Shown piece by piece: positions 16,724 through 25,543 of a stretch of DNA of 35,600 bases. Within the stretch, counting starts at the first letter, position 1. Each line of letters starts with the position of its first letter. The notes under the pieces are model-generated. The model was not told the origin of the DNA and did not search any database. It was given only the letters and a program-made list of their open reading frames with translations. Made by a program: the position numbers and the translations under genes. The DNA is from Lachnospiraceae bacterium (lineage in GTDB: Bacteria > Bacillota > Clostridia > Lachnospirales > Lachnospiraceae), in NCBI GenBank assembly GCA_022799355.1, contig JAAWOG010000037.1, positions 1 to 35,600 of the forward strand, given 5' to 3'.

Positions 16724-18172
16724 TTAATATCCTATCAGCCAGTCATACATCTCCTGATACTTCATCGCGGAAACCTGCCAGGAGAAGTCCGCCGCCATGG
16801 CGCGGTCCACCATTTTATTCCACTCGCGCTTCTTATCATAATAGATCCGTTCCGCGTAGCGCACCGTAGCCATCATCTCATGGGCATTATAGTTGACGAA
16901 GCTGAATCCGGTTCCTCTGCTCTCGTACTCATTATAGGATTCCACCGTATCTTTCAGTCCGCCGGTCTCCCTGACGATAGGCAGCGTGCCGTAGCGCAGG
17001 CTCATAAGCTGGGAGAGTCCGCAGGGCTCAAACAGGGACGGCATCAAAAACGCATCGCAGGCGCCGTAGATCTTATGGGAAAGCGCATCGGAATAATAGA
17101 TATTCGCCGATACCTTATTGCTGTACTTCCAGTCGAAATGGCGGAACATATTCTCGTACCGCTCCTCGCCGGTTCCCAGCACTACGATCTGGATCGCGTC
17201 CTGACAAAGTTCATCCATCACATATGCTATCAGGTCAAAGCCCTTCTGGTCCGTGAGTCTTGACACAATACCGATCATCATGATCTTATCGTTTACTTCA
17301 AGCCCCAGTTCCTTCTGCAGGGCACGTTTATTTTTCACTTTTTCCTTCCGGTAATTCTGCGCATTGTACGGAAATTCCAGATGTTTATCGGTCTCCGGAT
17401 TAAAGTCATCATAGTCAATGCCGTTGACAATACCCCGCAGGTCGCCGGATCTCGCCCGCATCAGTCCGTCCAGATTTTCACCGTAAAACTCGGTCTTGAT
17501 CTCCTGGGCATATGTATCGCTCACCGTGGTGATGGCATCCGCGAACACAAGCCCGCCCTTTAAAAGGTTGGCATCTTTATAGGCTTCGAGTTTATCCGGC
17601 GTAAAGTAGTAATCCGGCAGTCCCGTAATATCCTTTACATCTTTCACATTCCACTTGCCCTGGAATTTCAGGTTATGGATCGTCATAACGGTCTTGATGC
17701 CCCGGAAGAACTCGTTCCCCTGGAAGCGCTCATGCAGATAGACAGGCACAAGCCCGGTCTGCCAGTCATGGCAGTGGATCAGATCCGGCCGAAAGCCGAT
17801 AACAGGCAGGGCGGAAAGGCATGCCTTACTGAAATACGCATATTTCTCAATCTCAAACAGCGCATTATCGGTATAGGGTTTCACGCCCGTAAAATATCCT
17901 TCATTATCAATAAAGTAATATTTCACGCCGTCCAGTTCGGATTCCAGAATACCCACATACTCGTCTTTCCAGTGGAAATCCATGTAAAAATGCGCTTTAT
18001 AACTCAGTTTCTCTTTCATCTTATCTGACATACAGGAATATTTCGGTATCATAACCCGCACATCATAGTACTCTTTGTCGATACATTTCGGCAGAGAGCC
18101 TACTACATCAGCAAGGCCTCCCGTCTTAATAAATGGAACACCTTCCGACGCGATAAAAAGTATGTTTTTCAT
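16724..18172 (-). CDS. glgA: Glycogen synthase (ADP-glucose, GT5)
   Basis: 482 residues, the usual bacterial GlgA length. Transfers glucose from ADP-glucose to the growing alpha-1,4-glucan. The ADP-glucose binding motif KTGGLADV is at 16-23; a GT-B fold is indicated by HCHDWQTGLVPVYL and the C-terminal MPSLFEPCGLSQL with its catalytic glutamate. ATG preceded by GGAGG at 6 bases. The other glg genes are not in this window, so the gene stands alone; it lies 3' of the receiver-less Spo0A gene, with a 171-base gap. Confidence 0.97.
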   Translation of the reverse strand: MKNILFIASEGVPFIKTGGLADVVGSLPKCIDKEYYDVRVMIPKYSCMSDKMKEKLSYKAHFYMDFHWKDEYVGILESELDGVKYYFIDNEGYFTGVKPYTDNALFEIEKYAYFSKACLSALPVIGFRPDLIHCHDWQTGLVPVYLHERFQGNEFFRGIKTVMTIHNLKFQGKWNVKDVKDITGLPDYYFTPDKLEAYKDANLLKGGLVFADAITTVSDTYAQEIKTEFYGENLDGLMRARSGDLRGIVNGIDYDDFNPETDKHLEFPYNAQNYRKEKVKNKRALQKELGLEVNDKIMMIGIVSRLTDQKGFDLIAYVMDELCQDAIQIVVLGTGEERYENMFRHFDWKYSNKVSANIYYSDALSHKIYGACDAFLMPSLFEPCGLSQLMSLRYGTLPIVRETGGLKDTVESYNEYESRGTGFSFVNYNAHEMMATVRYAERIYYDKKREWNKMVDRAMAADFSWQVSAMKYQEMYDWLIGY

Positions 18173-18343
18173 GATAAACCTCCGTTTGCCTTCCCCCGTC
18201 TTTATTATCAGGTAAAATCTGTATTATGAATGTATTATACATCAAGGTCTGGGCTAAAGGAAGTACCTATTTTTAAAAGTTGTGATTACCGGATACGGGC
18301 GCAGCCATTTCCTGTCGGTTTCCCTTTGATAAGATGGTATTTT

Positions 18344-18937
18344 TTATGCTTCCCGGTATTTCAGCCGCAGTTTATCCGTGATCAGAGCGATAAATTCGGA
18401 GTTGGTGGGCTTGCCTTTGCCGGTATTGATCGTATAGCCGAAAAGGGCGTCCAAAGTTTCCATCCGTCCCCTGCTCCATGCCACCTCGATGGCGTGGCGG
18501 ATGGCACGCTCCACTCTGCTCGGCGTGGTCTGGTATTTGTTCGCGATGGACGGATAGAGGAGTTTGGTGATGGAATTTAGCATCTCCATATCCTGTACCG
18601 ACATCATAATCGCCTCCCGCAGATACTGATAGCCCTTGATGTGGGCGGGAACGCCTATTTCATGGATCATATCCGTCACATCCGTCTCAAGGTCATAGGA
18701 CGGCGCCGTCTCCTGCCGCACTGCGGCGGACACTACCCCGGCCGGCAGGGACGCCGCTTTCAGGGCGCTCTCCCCGCTCCATTTCACCTCCACCTCCTTC
18801 TCTCCTGCCGCTCCGCTTTTTTCGGAAGAAGAAACCGTTATCATAATCTGAAATTCTTTATCCTGCTTCATCAGTTCATCAATGATCTTATGCATTTTTT
18901 CCGAGTCTCCCGTGACCGGTACATGAAGCTGTTCCAT
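18344..18937 (-). CDS. Spo0A-type DNA-binding protein lacking the receiver domain
   Basis: 197 residues. Residues about 83-195 are a close match to the Spo0A effector domain: [20 protein letters not shown], the recognition-helix region [21 protein letters not shown], and [17 protein letters not shown]. The N-terminal receiver with its phospho-Asp is absent; instead residues 1-35 ([20 protein letters not shown]...) form a short mixed helix/strand unit, then a linker rich in Gly, Ala and Glu. ATG at 18937 with AAGGGGAA upstream; the frame extends 26 codons further but without a ribosome binding site. Upstream sequence to 19239 does not encode a receiver. Probably a phosphorylation-independent regulator of Spo0A-type sites; a second, full-length Spo0A is expected elsewhere. 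Confidence 0.85.
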   Translation of the reverse strand: MEQLHVPVTGDSEKMHKIIDELMKQDKEFQIMITVSSSEKSGAAGEKEVEVKWSGESALKAASLPAGVVSAAVRQETAPSYDLETDVTDMIHEIGVPAHIKGYQYLREAIMMSVQDMEMLNSITKLLYPSIANKYQTTPSRVERAIRHAIEVAWSRGRMETLDALFGYTINTGKGKPTNSEFIALITDKLRLKYREA

Positions 18938-19239
18938 ATAAAATTCCCCTTTTACAACAGATTTTCTCTCAGATACCATAAGTCGGCTCAGCCTGCGGAA
19001 AGTGCGGTATTCCAAAGCATCTCCTGCTCCTCCTGCATGGTATCTGTCATAATTTCACACCATCCAGTATATTTCTTTGTCCCCACTCCTTCAAGTATGA
19101 TTCACCGCCGGATTTTTTATATTCTGCGGTTTTCTTCCCCTTTTCAGGAAAATCCGCGAAAATACGATGCCAAAATGAGCAGTTTTACTCTGAAAATCTT
19201 TATTTTATCATGAAATACAGTATTTTGATCTGTGCTCTG
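18938..19239. other. Leader and intergenic region of the Spo0A-like gene
   Basis: About 300 bases without a convincing gene. It holds a promoter at 19066-19094 giving a leader of roughly 120 bases. I found no TGTCGAA 0A-box and no receiver-domain remnant in any frame. No clear terminator for treC is visible either. Confidence 0.55.
19066..19094 (-). promoter_or_regulatory. Putative promoter of the Spo0A-like gene
   Basis: Minus-strand TTGAAG (19089-19094), 17 bases, TATACT (19066-19071). Both hexamers are one or two bases from the sigma-A consensus. Confidence 0.55.
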
Positions 19240-20892
19240 CTAAACATTCCCCAAAACCATTAGTTCATAGGGTTTCAGTGTATATACTTCTTCTTCCGGA
19301 TTTATTTTCCGTTCATCATAATTTTTCAGCAAAACCTGATACCCTCTCCATTCATCTGCTGTCCTCACGGCCTGCTCCTTCTTATCAAGATTGCAGAGCA
19401 CAACTATCTCCTGCTCCCCCAGCGTTCTCTGATAGGCAAACACCATATCCGTTTCTGTCTCCGGAAAGGAAATCTCTCCCCTAGCGATCACAGGATACCT
19501 TTTTCTCATGGCGATCAGTTGTTTATAAAAGGAAAGAACAGAATTTTTGTCATGTTGCTGGGCTTCCACCGTAATTTCTTTTCGGTATGCCGCAGACATC
19601 GGAATCCATGGCTCCTTTTCGGAGAAGCCGCCGTACTCTTCCCCGTTCCACTGCATGGGCGTCCTGCTGTTATCCCGGGATCTTGCCGCCAGCGCCGCCA
19701 GCGCTTCCTTCTTCGTCTTTCCCTTTTCCAGCAAAATCTGATAATAATTCAGGCTCTCCACATCTCTGTACTGCTCTATGGAGGGATAATGGGCATTCAG
19801 CATACCGATCTCCTCCCCCTGATAAATGTACGGAGTGCCGCGCATCAGATGAATCATTCCCGCCAGCATTTTTGCCGACTCCCTCCAGCAGGTGCCCTCA
19901 TCCCCCATTCTGCTCACTATGCGCGGCTGATCATGGTTACACCAGAACAGCGCATTCCAGCCATCTCCCTGCTGCATCCCCATCTGCCATTCGATGAACA
20001 GCTCCTTTAACTTTTTATAGTCAGCAGCCTTGATCGCCCATTTATCTCCGTCATCGTAGTCTACTTTCAGATGATGGAAATTAAAACACATGGAAAGTTC
20101 TTTTTCTTTCGGTGCAGAATATCTGATACAATGCGCAAGCGATGTAGAGGACATTTCTCCCACTGTCATAAACTCTTCAATACGGACGTCATGTACCAGT
20201 TCCTTCAGATATTCGTGTATATGAGGGCCATCACTGTAAAACTTTCGTCCGTCTCCCTCAAAATCATCCTTCATCTGCTCCGGCTTGGAAACCAGATTGA
20301 TCACATCAAACCGAAATGCCCTGATACCTTTCTCTTTCCAAAATCGAAGGATCTCTTTCAATTCCTCCCGCACGTCCGGATTATCCCAGTTCAGGTCCGC
20401 CTGTGTCACATCAAACAGATGCAGATACCACTTTTTCAGTTCGGGGACATATTCCCATGCGGAGCCGCCAAATTTTGACTCCCAGTTTGTAGGGGCACGC
20501 TCCGGCGTGCCCTCTTTGAAAATATAATACTTCTGATAATGCTCATCCCCGGATAACGCTTTCCGGAACCATTCATGCTCCGTGGAAGTATGATTGAACA
20601 CCATATCCAGCATGATTCCCATCCCCCGCTCCCGGCTTAGCCGGATCAGATTTTCCAGGTCCTCCATTATCCCGAATTTCGGATCGATCTTCTGATAATC
20701 CGCCACGTCGTAACCGTTATCTCTCTGGGGCGAGGGAAAAAACGGCGTCAGCCACAGATAGTCCACACCCAGTTCCCGCAGATAATCCAATTTCTCAATT
20801 ACTCCCGGAATATCACCAAAGCCATCCCCGTTGGCATCCCGAAAAGATTTCGGATATATCTGATAAACCACTTTGTCACTAAAATCCGTCAT
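19240..20892 (-). CDS. treC: Alpha,alpha-phosphotrehalase (GH13)
   Basis: 550 residues. Hydrolyses trehalose 6-phosphate delivered by the PTS to glucose and glucose 6-phosphate, in the cytosol. GH13 catalytic residues are visible: nucleophile D196 (FRFDVINL), acid/base E246 (VGEMSS) and the transition-state aspartate D321 (CNHDQPR). The opening VVYQIYPKSFRDANGDGFGDIPG is shared with oligo-1,6-glucosidases; the TreC call rests on the trehalose-type PTS gene 12 bases upstream and the treR regulator. Same transcript as treP. Confidence 0.92.
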   Translation of the reverse strand: MTDFSDKVVYQIYPKSFRDANGDGFGDIPGVIEKLDYLRELGVDYLWLTPFFPSPQRDNGYDVADYQKIDPKFGIMEDLENLIRLSRERGMGIMLDMVFNHTSTEHEWFRKALSGDEHYQKYYIFKEGTPERAPTNWESKFGGSAWEYVPELKKWYLHLFDVTQADLNWDNPDVREELKEILRFWKEKGIRAFRFDVINLVSKPEQMKDDFEGDGRKFYSDGPHIHEYLKELVHDVRIEEFMTVGEMSSTSLAHCIRYSAPKEKELSMCFNFHHLKVDYDDGDKWAIKAADYKKLKELFIEWQMGMQQGDGWNALFWCNHDQPRIVSRMGDEGTCWRESAKMLAGMIHLMRGTPYIYQGEEIGMLNAHYPSIEQYRDVESLNYYQILLEKGKTKKEALAALAARSRDNSRTPMQWNGEEYGGFSEKEPWIPMSAAYRKEITVEAQQHDKNSVLSFYKQLIAMRKRYPVIARGEISFPETETDMVFAYQRTLGEQEIVVLCNLDKKEQAVRTADEWRGYQVLLKNYDERKINPEEEVYTLKPYELMVLGNV

Positions 20893-20904
20893 TATATGCC
20901 TCCC

Positions 20905-22884
20905 CTATTTCCAATTGGCCACTTTCGTTTCTTTTTCTTTTACATGCATTCCTGTATGGAACAGGATATCCTGCGCCTCTCCCTCTTCCGTAACGATACA
21001 TACCGTGACATCCGAATGGCATGCCGCCCTGATTTTCGCCCTGTCAAATCTGATCAGCGGCTCTCCCATAAGGACTTTCTGCCCTTCCCGTACCAGGTAC
21101 TCAAACCCGTCCCCGTTCATACTCACGGTGTCAATTCCAATATGTAACAGGAGTTCCATACCATTTCCCAGCTTTAATCCTAAGGCGTGCCCGGACTCTT
21201 GCATCAGTACGGTAACCTCCCCATCTGCCGGTGCATACAGCGTATCACCTTCCGGAATGATCGCCATCCCATCCCCCATAACTCCCGCCGAAAAAACACC
21301 ATCTCCTACTTCGGCGAGGGGAATCGCCATTCCACTTAAAAATGCCGCAAGTTCCTTCGGTGCTGTCTGCCGCTCTTCATCTCTCATTGTTATCGCCATA
21401 TCTACCGCTGACAGGCTCCGTTCTGTCCCTGAGGCGGTTTCCGCCTTCTCTGTGATTTTGTTCACCTGATCTGTCAGCAGGCGCTTTTTCCCGACAATGA
21501 CTGTCAATAGAAAGGGAACCGCAATCGCAATTGCCGAACATACCGCAAAAGAAGCCATGTACGGAGGCTGAATGGACAAAACGCCGGGAATGCCGCCGAC
21601 ACCGATCGCATTTGCCGTCGTACCGGTTGCCACGCAGACCACTGCCGCGATACCGGAGCCGATCATTCCGCAGACAAACGGAAAACCTCTTTTCAGGTTT
21701 ACACCGAAAATTGCCGGTTCCGTGACGCCGAGGTAACAGGAAATACAGGCCGGAATATTTACCTCCTGAGCCTCTCGGTCCTTTCTCTGAAGCCAGATCA
21801 TTCCAAGGACCGCGGAACCCTGTGCAATATTCGACAATGCGATCATCGGCCACAACATCGTCCCGTCATAATCCGCAATCAACTGCAAGTCAATGGCATT
21901 CGACATATGGTGAAGCCCGGTGATCACAAGAGGGGCATAGACCACACCGAAAATCACTGCAAATACCATCTTAAATGTTCCCGTAATCCCGGCAAATACC
22001 AGGGATGAAACCGCTGCACCGATCTTCCAGCCGATCGGTCCCAGCACGAAATGCGCCGCCATAACGGACAGCAGTAGACTGCAGAACGGAACGACGATCA
22101 TCGATATGGCCTGGGGCGTGATCTTCCGGAAAAATTTTTCCAGGTACACCAGCGTAAATGCCGCCAAGATTGCCGGAAGGACCTGCCCCTGATACCCGAT
22201 CATATTAATCCGGAAACTGCCGAAATTCCATGTCGGAATATCCATCGCCATTGTTCCCGCCACCGCATACGCATTCAGCAATTGTCCGGACACCAGCGTC
22301 AGTCCGAGAACAATACCAAGCATCTGAGTGGCACCCATCTTCTTTGTCACAGACCAGCAGATACCGACAGGAAGCATATCAAATACCGCTTCTCCGATCA
22401 GCCAGAGAAAACTGTCAATCCCCGCCCAGAACTGACTGATATCACATAAAGTCTTTGTTCCGTTTTCAAACAGATATAAACTGTCAATACAATTCCTGAA
22501 TCCTAATATCAAACCGCCGGTGATAATCGCCGGAATCAGCGGCGCAAAAATTTCCGCCAGCGCAGCGATCATGCGTTGTGCCGCATTTTGATTTTTCTTT
22601 GCCGCCTGCTTTACCGCATCTTTTGATACGCCTTCTATTCCCGCCTCCTTCACAAAATCATTATAAAAATCAGCTACCGTATTGCCGATAATCACCTGAA
22701 ACTGTCCCGACTGCGTAAAACTTCCTTTTACAACTTTCATTGCCTCTATCGCCTCGACATCTGCTTTTTTCGGCTCCGCCAAAACAAACCGCATTCTTGT
22801 CATACAATGCGAGACTGCTGCAATATTTTCTTTTCCGCCTACCAGACATAACAACTGTTTTGCTTCCTCCGCATATTTTCCCAT
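20905..22884 (-). CDS. treP: Trehalose PTS transporter, EIIBCA fusion
   Basis: 659 residues. Imports and phosphorylates trehalose using HPr phosphate. The EIIB domain (about 1-90) has the phospho-acceptor C27 in SHCMTRMRF; EIIC (about 105-460) has about ten membrane helices; an EIIA domain of the glucose type (about 505-650) has its phospho-His at H581 (LLLHIGIDTV). The fused EIIA makes the transporter independent of a separate EIIA-Glc. ATG follows GGTGGAGG. Promoter and operators lie in the treP-treR gap. Sucrose or beta-glucoside systems are related; treC downstream supports trehalose. Confidence 0.92.
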   Translation of the reverse strand: MGKYAEEAKQLLCLVGGKENIAAVSHCMTRMRFVLAEPKKADVEAIEAMKVVKGSFTQSGQFQVIIGNTVADFYNDFVKEAGIEGVSKDAVKQAAKKNQNAAQRMIAALAEIFAPLIPAIITGGLILGFRNCIDSLYLFENGTKTLCDISQFWAGIDSFLWLIGEAVFDMLPVGICWSVTKKMGATQMLGIVLGLTLVSGQLLNAYAVAGTMAMDIPTWNFGSFRINMIGYQGQVLPAILAAFTLVYLEKFFRKITPQAISMIVVPFCSLLLSVMAAHFVLGPIGWKIGAAVSSLVFAGITGTFKMVFAVIFGVVYAPLVITGLHHMSNAIDLQLIADYDGTMLWPMIALSNIAQGSAVLGMIWLQRKDREAQEVNIPACISCYLGVTEPAIFGVNLKRGFPFVCGMIGSGIAAVVCVATGTTANAIGVGGIPGVLSIQPPYMASFAVCSAIAIAVPFLLTVIVGKKRLLTDQVNKITEKAETASGTERSLSAVDMAITMRDEERQTAPKELAAFLSGMAIPLAEVGDGVFSAGVMGDGMAIIPEGDTLYAPADGEVTVLMQESGHALGLKLGNGMELLLHIGIDTVSMNGDGFEYLVREGQKVLMGEPLIRFDRAKIRAACHSDVTVCIVTEEGEAQDILFHTGMHVKEKETKVANWK

Positions 22885-22911
22885 GCTTTTATTCCTCCAC
22901 CTGATTTAACT

Positions 22912-22921
22912 TGTTTAAACA
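22912..22921. promoter_or_regulatory. TreR operator 1 (TGTTTAAACA)
   Basis: Perfect 10-bp palindrome just downstream of the predicted treP transcription start, in the treP leader. Flanking bases are TT before the core and TGTTTAA after it, which also forms a larger TTAAACATGTTTAA palindrome. Confidence 0.75.
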
Positions 22922-22935
22922 TGTTTAATGATTTC

Positions 22936-22964
22936 GTTATATCATACTTGTTTAAACATGTTAA
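22936..22964 (-). promoter_or_regulatory. treP promoter
   Basis: Minus-strand TTAACA (22959-22964), 17 bases, TATAAC (22936-22941). Operator 2 fills the upstream part of the spacer, directly abutting the -35. Confidence 0.65.
22949..22958. promoter_or_regulatory. TreR operator 2 (TGTTTAAACA)
   Basis: Same 10-bp palindrome, 37 bp from operator 1, between the -35 and -10 of the treP promoter. Occupancy would block RNA polymerase. Confidence 0.8.
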
Positions 22965-22980
22965 CCCTTTTGCATAAACT

Positions 22981-22990
22981 TGTTTAAACA
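22981..22990. promoter_or_regulatory. TreR operator 3 (TGTTTAAACA)
   Basis: Same core, 32 bp from operator 2; here the palindrome extends to 12 bp (TTGTTTAAACAA). It is between the two divergent promoters. Confidence 0.75.
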
Positions 22991-23007
22991 ACTTCAAGTT
23001 CCAGATT

Positions 23008-23017
23008 TGTTTAAACA
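23008..23017. promoter_or_regulatory. TreR operator 4 (TGTTTAAACA)
   Basis: Same core, 27 bp from operator 3 and 5 bp upstream of the treR -35, suggesting autoregulation of treR. Confidence 0.75.
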
Positions 23018-23022
23018 GGTCA

Positions 23023-23051
23023 TTGACTTTTTTATACTCTGTTTTTATAAT
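23023..23051 (+). promoter_or_regulatory. treR promoter
   Basis: TTGACT (23023-23028), 17 bases, TATAAT (23046-23051): near-consensus sigma-A promoter on the plus strand, with a leader of about 105 bases before treR. Confidence 0.8.
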
Positions 23052-23165
23052 GTTTCCACAGGGATTCGGAGAAATTCCCTGATCCTTCATATGGAAGCAA
23101 CATCTGCACGCAAGTTCCGAATTGCCTGTTATCCTTACTTTTTTGCGGTATACGGAGGTATGAAA

Positions 23166-23909
23166 ATGCCGAAATCAATCTATGAAATAATATACAGAGA
23201 CTTAAAACAAAAGATTGAGACAAACATCTTTACTTATCAGGAACTTCTCCCTTCGGAAAATACACTGATCCAAACCTATCACTGCTCCCGGAATACCCTG
23301 CGCCGGGCCATCGGGCGGCTGGTAACCGACGGCTATGTGCAGACCATACAGGGAAAAGGTGTACGCAATATCTACCAGCCCGCTGCACAGACCGCCTTTA
23401 CCATCGGAGAAATCGAAACCTTCGGGGAATCCGCTGTGAGAAACGGACGGACTCCCCGTACGGAGGTTCTTCTCTTTACCGAGTTTTCCATCCATGAAAA
23501 ACAGGCTCTACACACCGGTTTTCCCACCGGTTCGGAAATCTATTATATCCAGCGCCTGCACTATTTGGACGATATGCCGCTGATCCTGAACCACAACTAT
23601 TTTCTGAAAGAAGCGGTTCCCGGGCTCACAGCGGAGATTGCGGAAGATTCCATTTATCGATACCTGGAAAATACACTTCATATGACCATCGTTAACAGCA
23701 AACGGATTATGACTGTGGAAAAAATGACACAGATAGATGAAAAATACCTGAAAGTGAATGCCGAAGAATATAATTGTATGGCGGTTGTCAGCAGTCAGAC
23801 TTACAACAGTGACGGAATCATGTTTGAATACACACAATCCCGTCACCGCCCGGATTATTTCCGTTTTTATGACAACGCTGTAAGAAGGAACGCTTCTTTA
23901 CGGAAGTGA
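23166..23909 (+). CDS. treR: GntR/HutC-family trehalose operon repressor
   Basis: 247 residues. N-terminal winged helix (about 1-70) with LPSENTLIQTYHCSRNTLRRAIGRLVTDGYVQTIQGKGV, then a UTRA ligand-binding domain (about 90-240). TreR repressors of this type release DNA on binding trehalose 6-phosphate. GGAGG is 7 bases before the ATG at 23166; an ATG two codons earlier is too close, and the frame further upstream (to 22980) runs through the promoter. Divergent from treP-treC with four shared palindromes between. Its last 12 bases overlap the convergent lipoprotein gene. Confidence 0.88.
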   Translation: MPKSIYEIIYRDLKQKIETNIFTYQELLPSENTLIQTYHCSRNTLRRAIGRLVTDGYVQTIQGKGVRNIYQPAAQTAFTIGEIETFGESAVRNGRTPRTEVLLFTEFSIHEKQALHTGFPTGSEIYYIQRLHYLDDMPLILNHNYFLKEAVPGLTAEIAEDSIYRYLENTLHMTIVNSKRIMTVEKMTQIDEKYLKVNAEEYNCMAVVSSQTYNSDGIMFEYTQSRHRPDYFRFYDNAVRRNASLRK

Positions 23910-24452
23910 TGCATAGAACTCACTCTCCTGCTCCGACATCTCATAATAGAATGTCAGATATTCCTCCAACATGGAAAAGTTTTTAGCGGCATCCTCCGCC
24001 ACCAATATTCTGGCGATATTCGTATTCTCATACAATGTTATCGTCAGTATTTTCACCGGTTCCTTATCGCCGAATTTTGCCACAGAGTCCTTATAGACAA
24101 CAATATTATAGGTTTCCCTTATATTTTTCACCGTCTCCTTAAGTTCCTCCGGACACACCGTCTCCGATTCCCATTCCCATTCGGTATCATCATCCCCGGA
24201 CACCCAGGACACCTGGTCAAACCGATACAGTGTCTCTTCATCTTCTATGGTTTTTAACAGGGTACCACTTCCCGCCTCATACACTTCCAGCTTTGCCACA
24301 TCTGTCTCTTCCGGTGTATATCTGCTCTCCTCCGACACACCGCATCCTGCAAGGATAAATCCCGCCAGGACGATTCCCGCCGGCACGGCCGCGCTCCGGG
24401 CAATCCACCTTACCGCTTTTTTCACATATCCTCTATATTCCGCATCCCTCAT
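23898..24452 (-). CDS. Hypothetical lipoprotein
   Basis: 184 residues. A basic N-terminus is followed by a hydrophobic segment and a lipobox ILAGC (33-37), so the mature protein should be lipid-anchored at C37 on the outer face of the membrane. The remainder is hydrophilic, with no recognised domain. Its ATG overlaps the stop of the upstream membrane XRE regulator by 4 bases (ATGA), which implies translational coupling and a shared job. It converges with treR by 12 bases. Confidence 0.75.
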   Translation of the reverse strand: MRDAEYRGYVKKAVRWIARSAAVPAGIVLAGFILAGCGVSEESRYTPEETDVAKLEVYEAGSGTLLKTIEDEETLYRFDQVSWVSGDDDTEWEWESETVCPEELKETVKNIRETYNIVVYKDSVAKFGDKEPVKILTITLYENTNIARILVAEDAAKNFSMLEEYLTFYYEMSEQESEFYASLP

Positions 24453-25366
24453 GATTTGTCCCCCTGATTTTCCAACAACAGTTTACACACCGCAACAAGC
24501 AGCGCACAAAATAAAACGATCACCGGCGCCATAGGGCTCCAGATATGGGACACCGCGCCGATCACTACCGCCAGCACCGTTACCGGAACCGCCCAGTAAA
24601 TCCATCTGAATCTGCCATGGCCGCTCTTTTTTAGCCCCTCCGCATTTTTTACCACCACGCTCTCCACCATGGCGGACATTGCCGACCACATCACAAACGC
24701 CAGCCCTGCCGTGTCCGTGATCCACTCAAGGGTTCCCGGTTCTATCCCGGAGATTCTGAACACCGTATTATGCACCAGAAAAGAATCCATCTCCGAACCC
24801 ATGACCAAAAGTACCACGCCCGCAATCATCATCAGGGCATATTTCTTCCGCTGCTGCTCGCGCCTTGCCTTAAACGCCGCATAAACTTTGTCGTCAAAAA
24901 TCAGTTTCTCCTTTTTGATCTCCCAATACTTTCCGTTTTGAAAGCACTGCCAGATCAGCAGGGCAACGCCTGCCAGCGTAACGATCCAGTAAAGCCCTTC
25001 TATCACGCTCCGGGCACTTCCCGCCCCGCTTCCATCAAAGATATTTGCCAGCATCAAAAGGCTGATTCCGCCAATGATCCGTTTTCTGTTCTGCTTTCGG
25101 TAAGATAAATAACCTTCCAGCATCTCCCCGCTGACATAATAACCGCTCTCCGCGCCGGCTATATCCCTGCTGTCCTCTTTTAATAAGTAATCCAGCGATA
25201 CGCCAAACAGATTGCTGATCTGTATCAGTTTTCCCACCTCGGGGATGCCCTTGTCATTTGCCCATTTTCCTACCGCCTGCCTTGATACGTCAATCTGCTC
25301 CGCCAGTTCCTCCTGCGTCATATTTTTTTCTTTCAATAATACTTTCAGCTTCTGTCCTAATGTCAT
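24449..25366 (-). CDS. XRE-family HTH regulator with C-terminal membrane domain
   Basis: 305 residues. An HTH_3 domain (about 5-62: MTQEELAEQIDVSRQAVGKWANDKGIPEVGKLIQIS) is joined to a membrane part with about five or six hydrophobic helices starting near residue 90. Such one-component membrane regulators are common in Clostridia; the signal is unknown. The ATG at 25366 has GAGGAGAAGG upstream; the frame extends 21 codons further with no ribosome binding site. Coupled to the lipoprotein gene. An inverted repeat in its leader (25383-25411) may be its own operator. Confidence 0.8.
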   Translation of the reverse strand: MTLGQKLKVLLKEKNMTQEELAEQIDVSRQAVGKWANDKGIPEVGKLIQISNLFGVSLDYLLKEDSRDIAGAESGYYVSGEMLEGYLSYRKQNRKRIIGGISLLMLANIFDGSGAGSARSVIEGLYWIVTLAGVALLIWQCFQNGKYWEIKKEKLIFDDKVYAAFKARREQQRKKYALMMIAGVVLLVMGSEMDSFLVHNTVFRISGIEPGTLEWITDTAGLAFVMWSAMSAMVESVVVKNAEGLKKSGHGRFRWIYWAVPVTVLAVVIGAVSHIWSPMAPVIVLFCALLVAVCKLLLENQGDKS

Positions 25367-25382
25367 CCTTCTCCTCATTTCC

Positions 25383-25411
25383 CGGACACTTTTGGTTTTC
25401 TCATGTGTCCG
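25383..25411. promoter_or_regulatory. Inverted repeat CGGACAC-N15-GTGTCCG upstream of XRE gene
   Basis: Perfect 7-bp arms in the leader of the membrane XRE regulator, 17 bases before its start codon. Could be an autoregulatory operator or an mRNA hairpin in front of the ribosome binding site. Confidence 0.4.
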
Positions 25412-25543
25412 ACCATATTGTTTTAGCAATTGACCGGTCTGTTGTCTATGTCTCCATTCTACCGGAAAGCTGCTCAGAGGACTACCAATCTGCCGTTTCC
25501 ATCTGTCAACTTTTGCGTTGCAATGCGCATATTTTGGGCTTTT

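Noticed and set aside
18988-19050. 20-codon minus-strand ORF in the Spo0A-like leader ([12 protein letters not shown]...)
   Set aside because: The start codon lies only about 8 bases after the predicted transcription start and has no Shine-Dalgarno sequence.
22912-23017. The four TGTTTAAACA copies as a CRISPR-like array
   Set aside because: Repeats are only 10 bp and palindromic, with unequal short spacers in a divergent promoter region; operators explain them.
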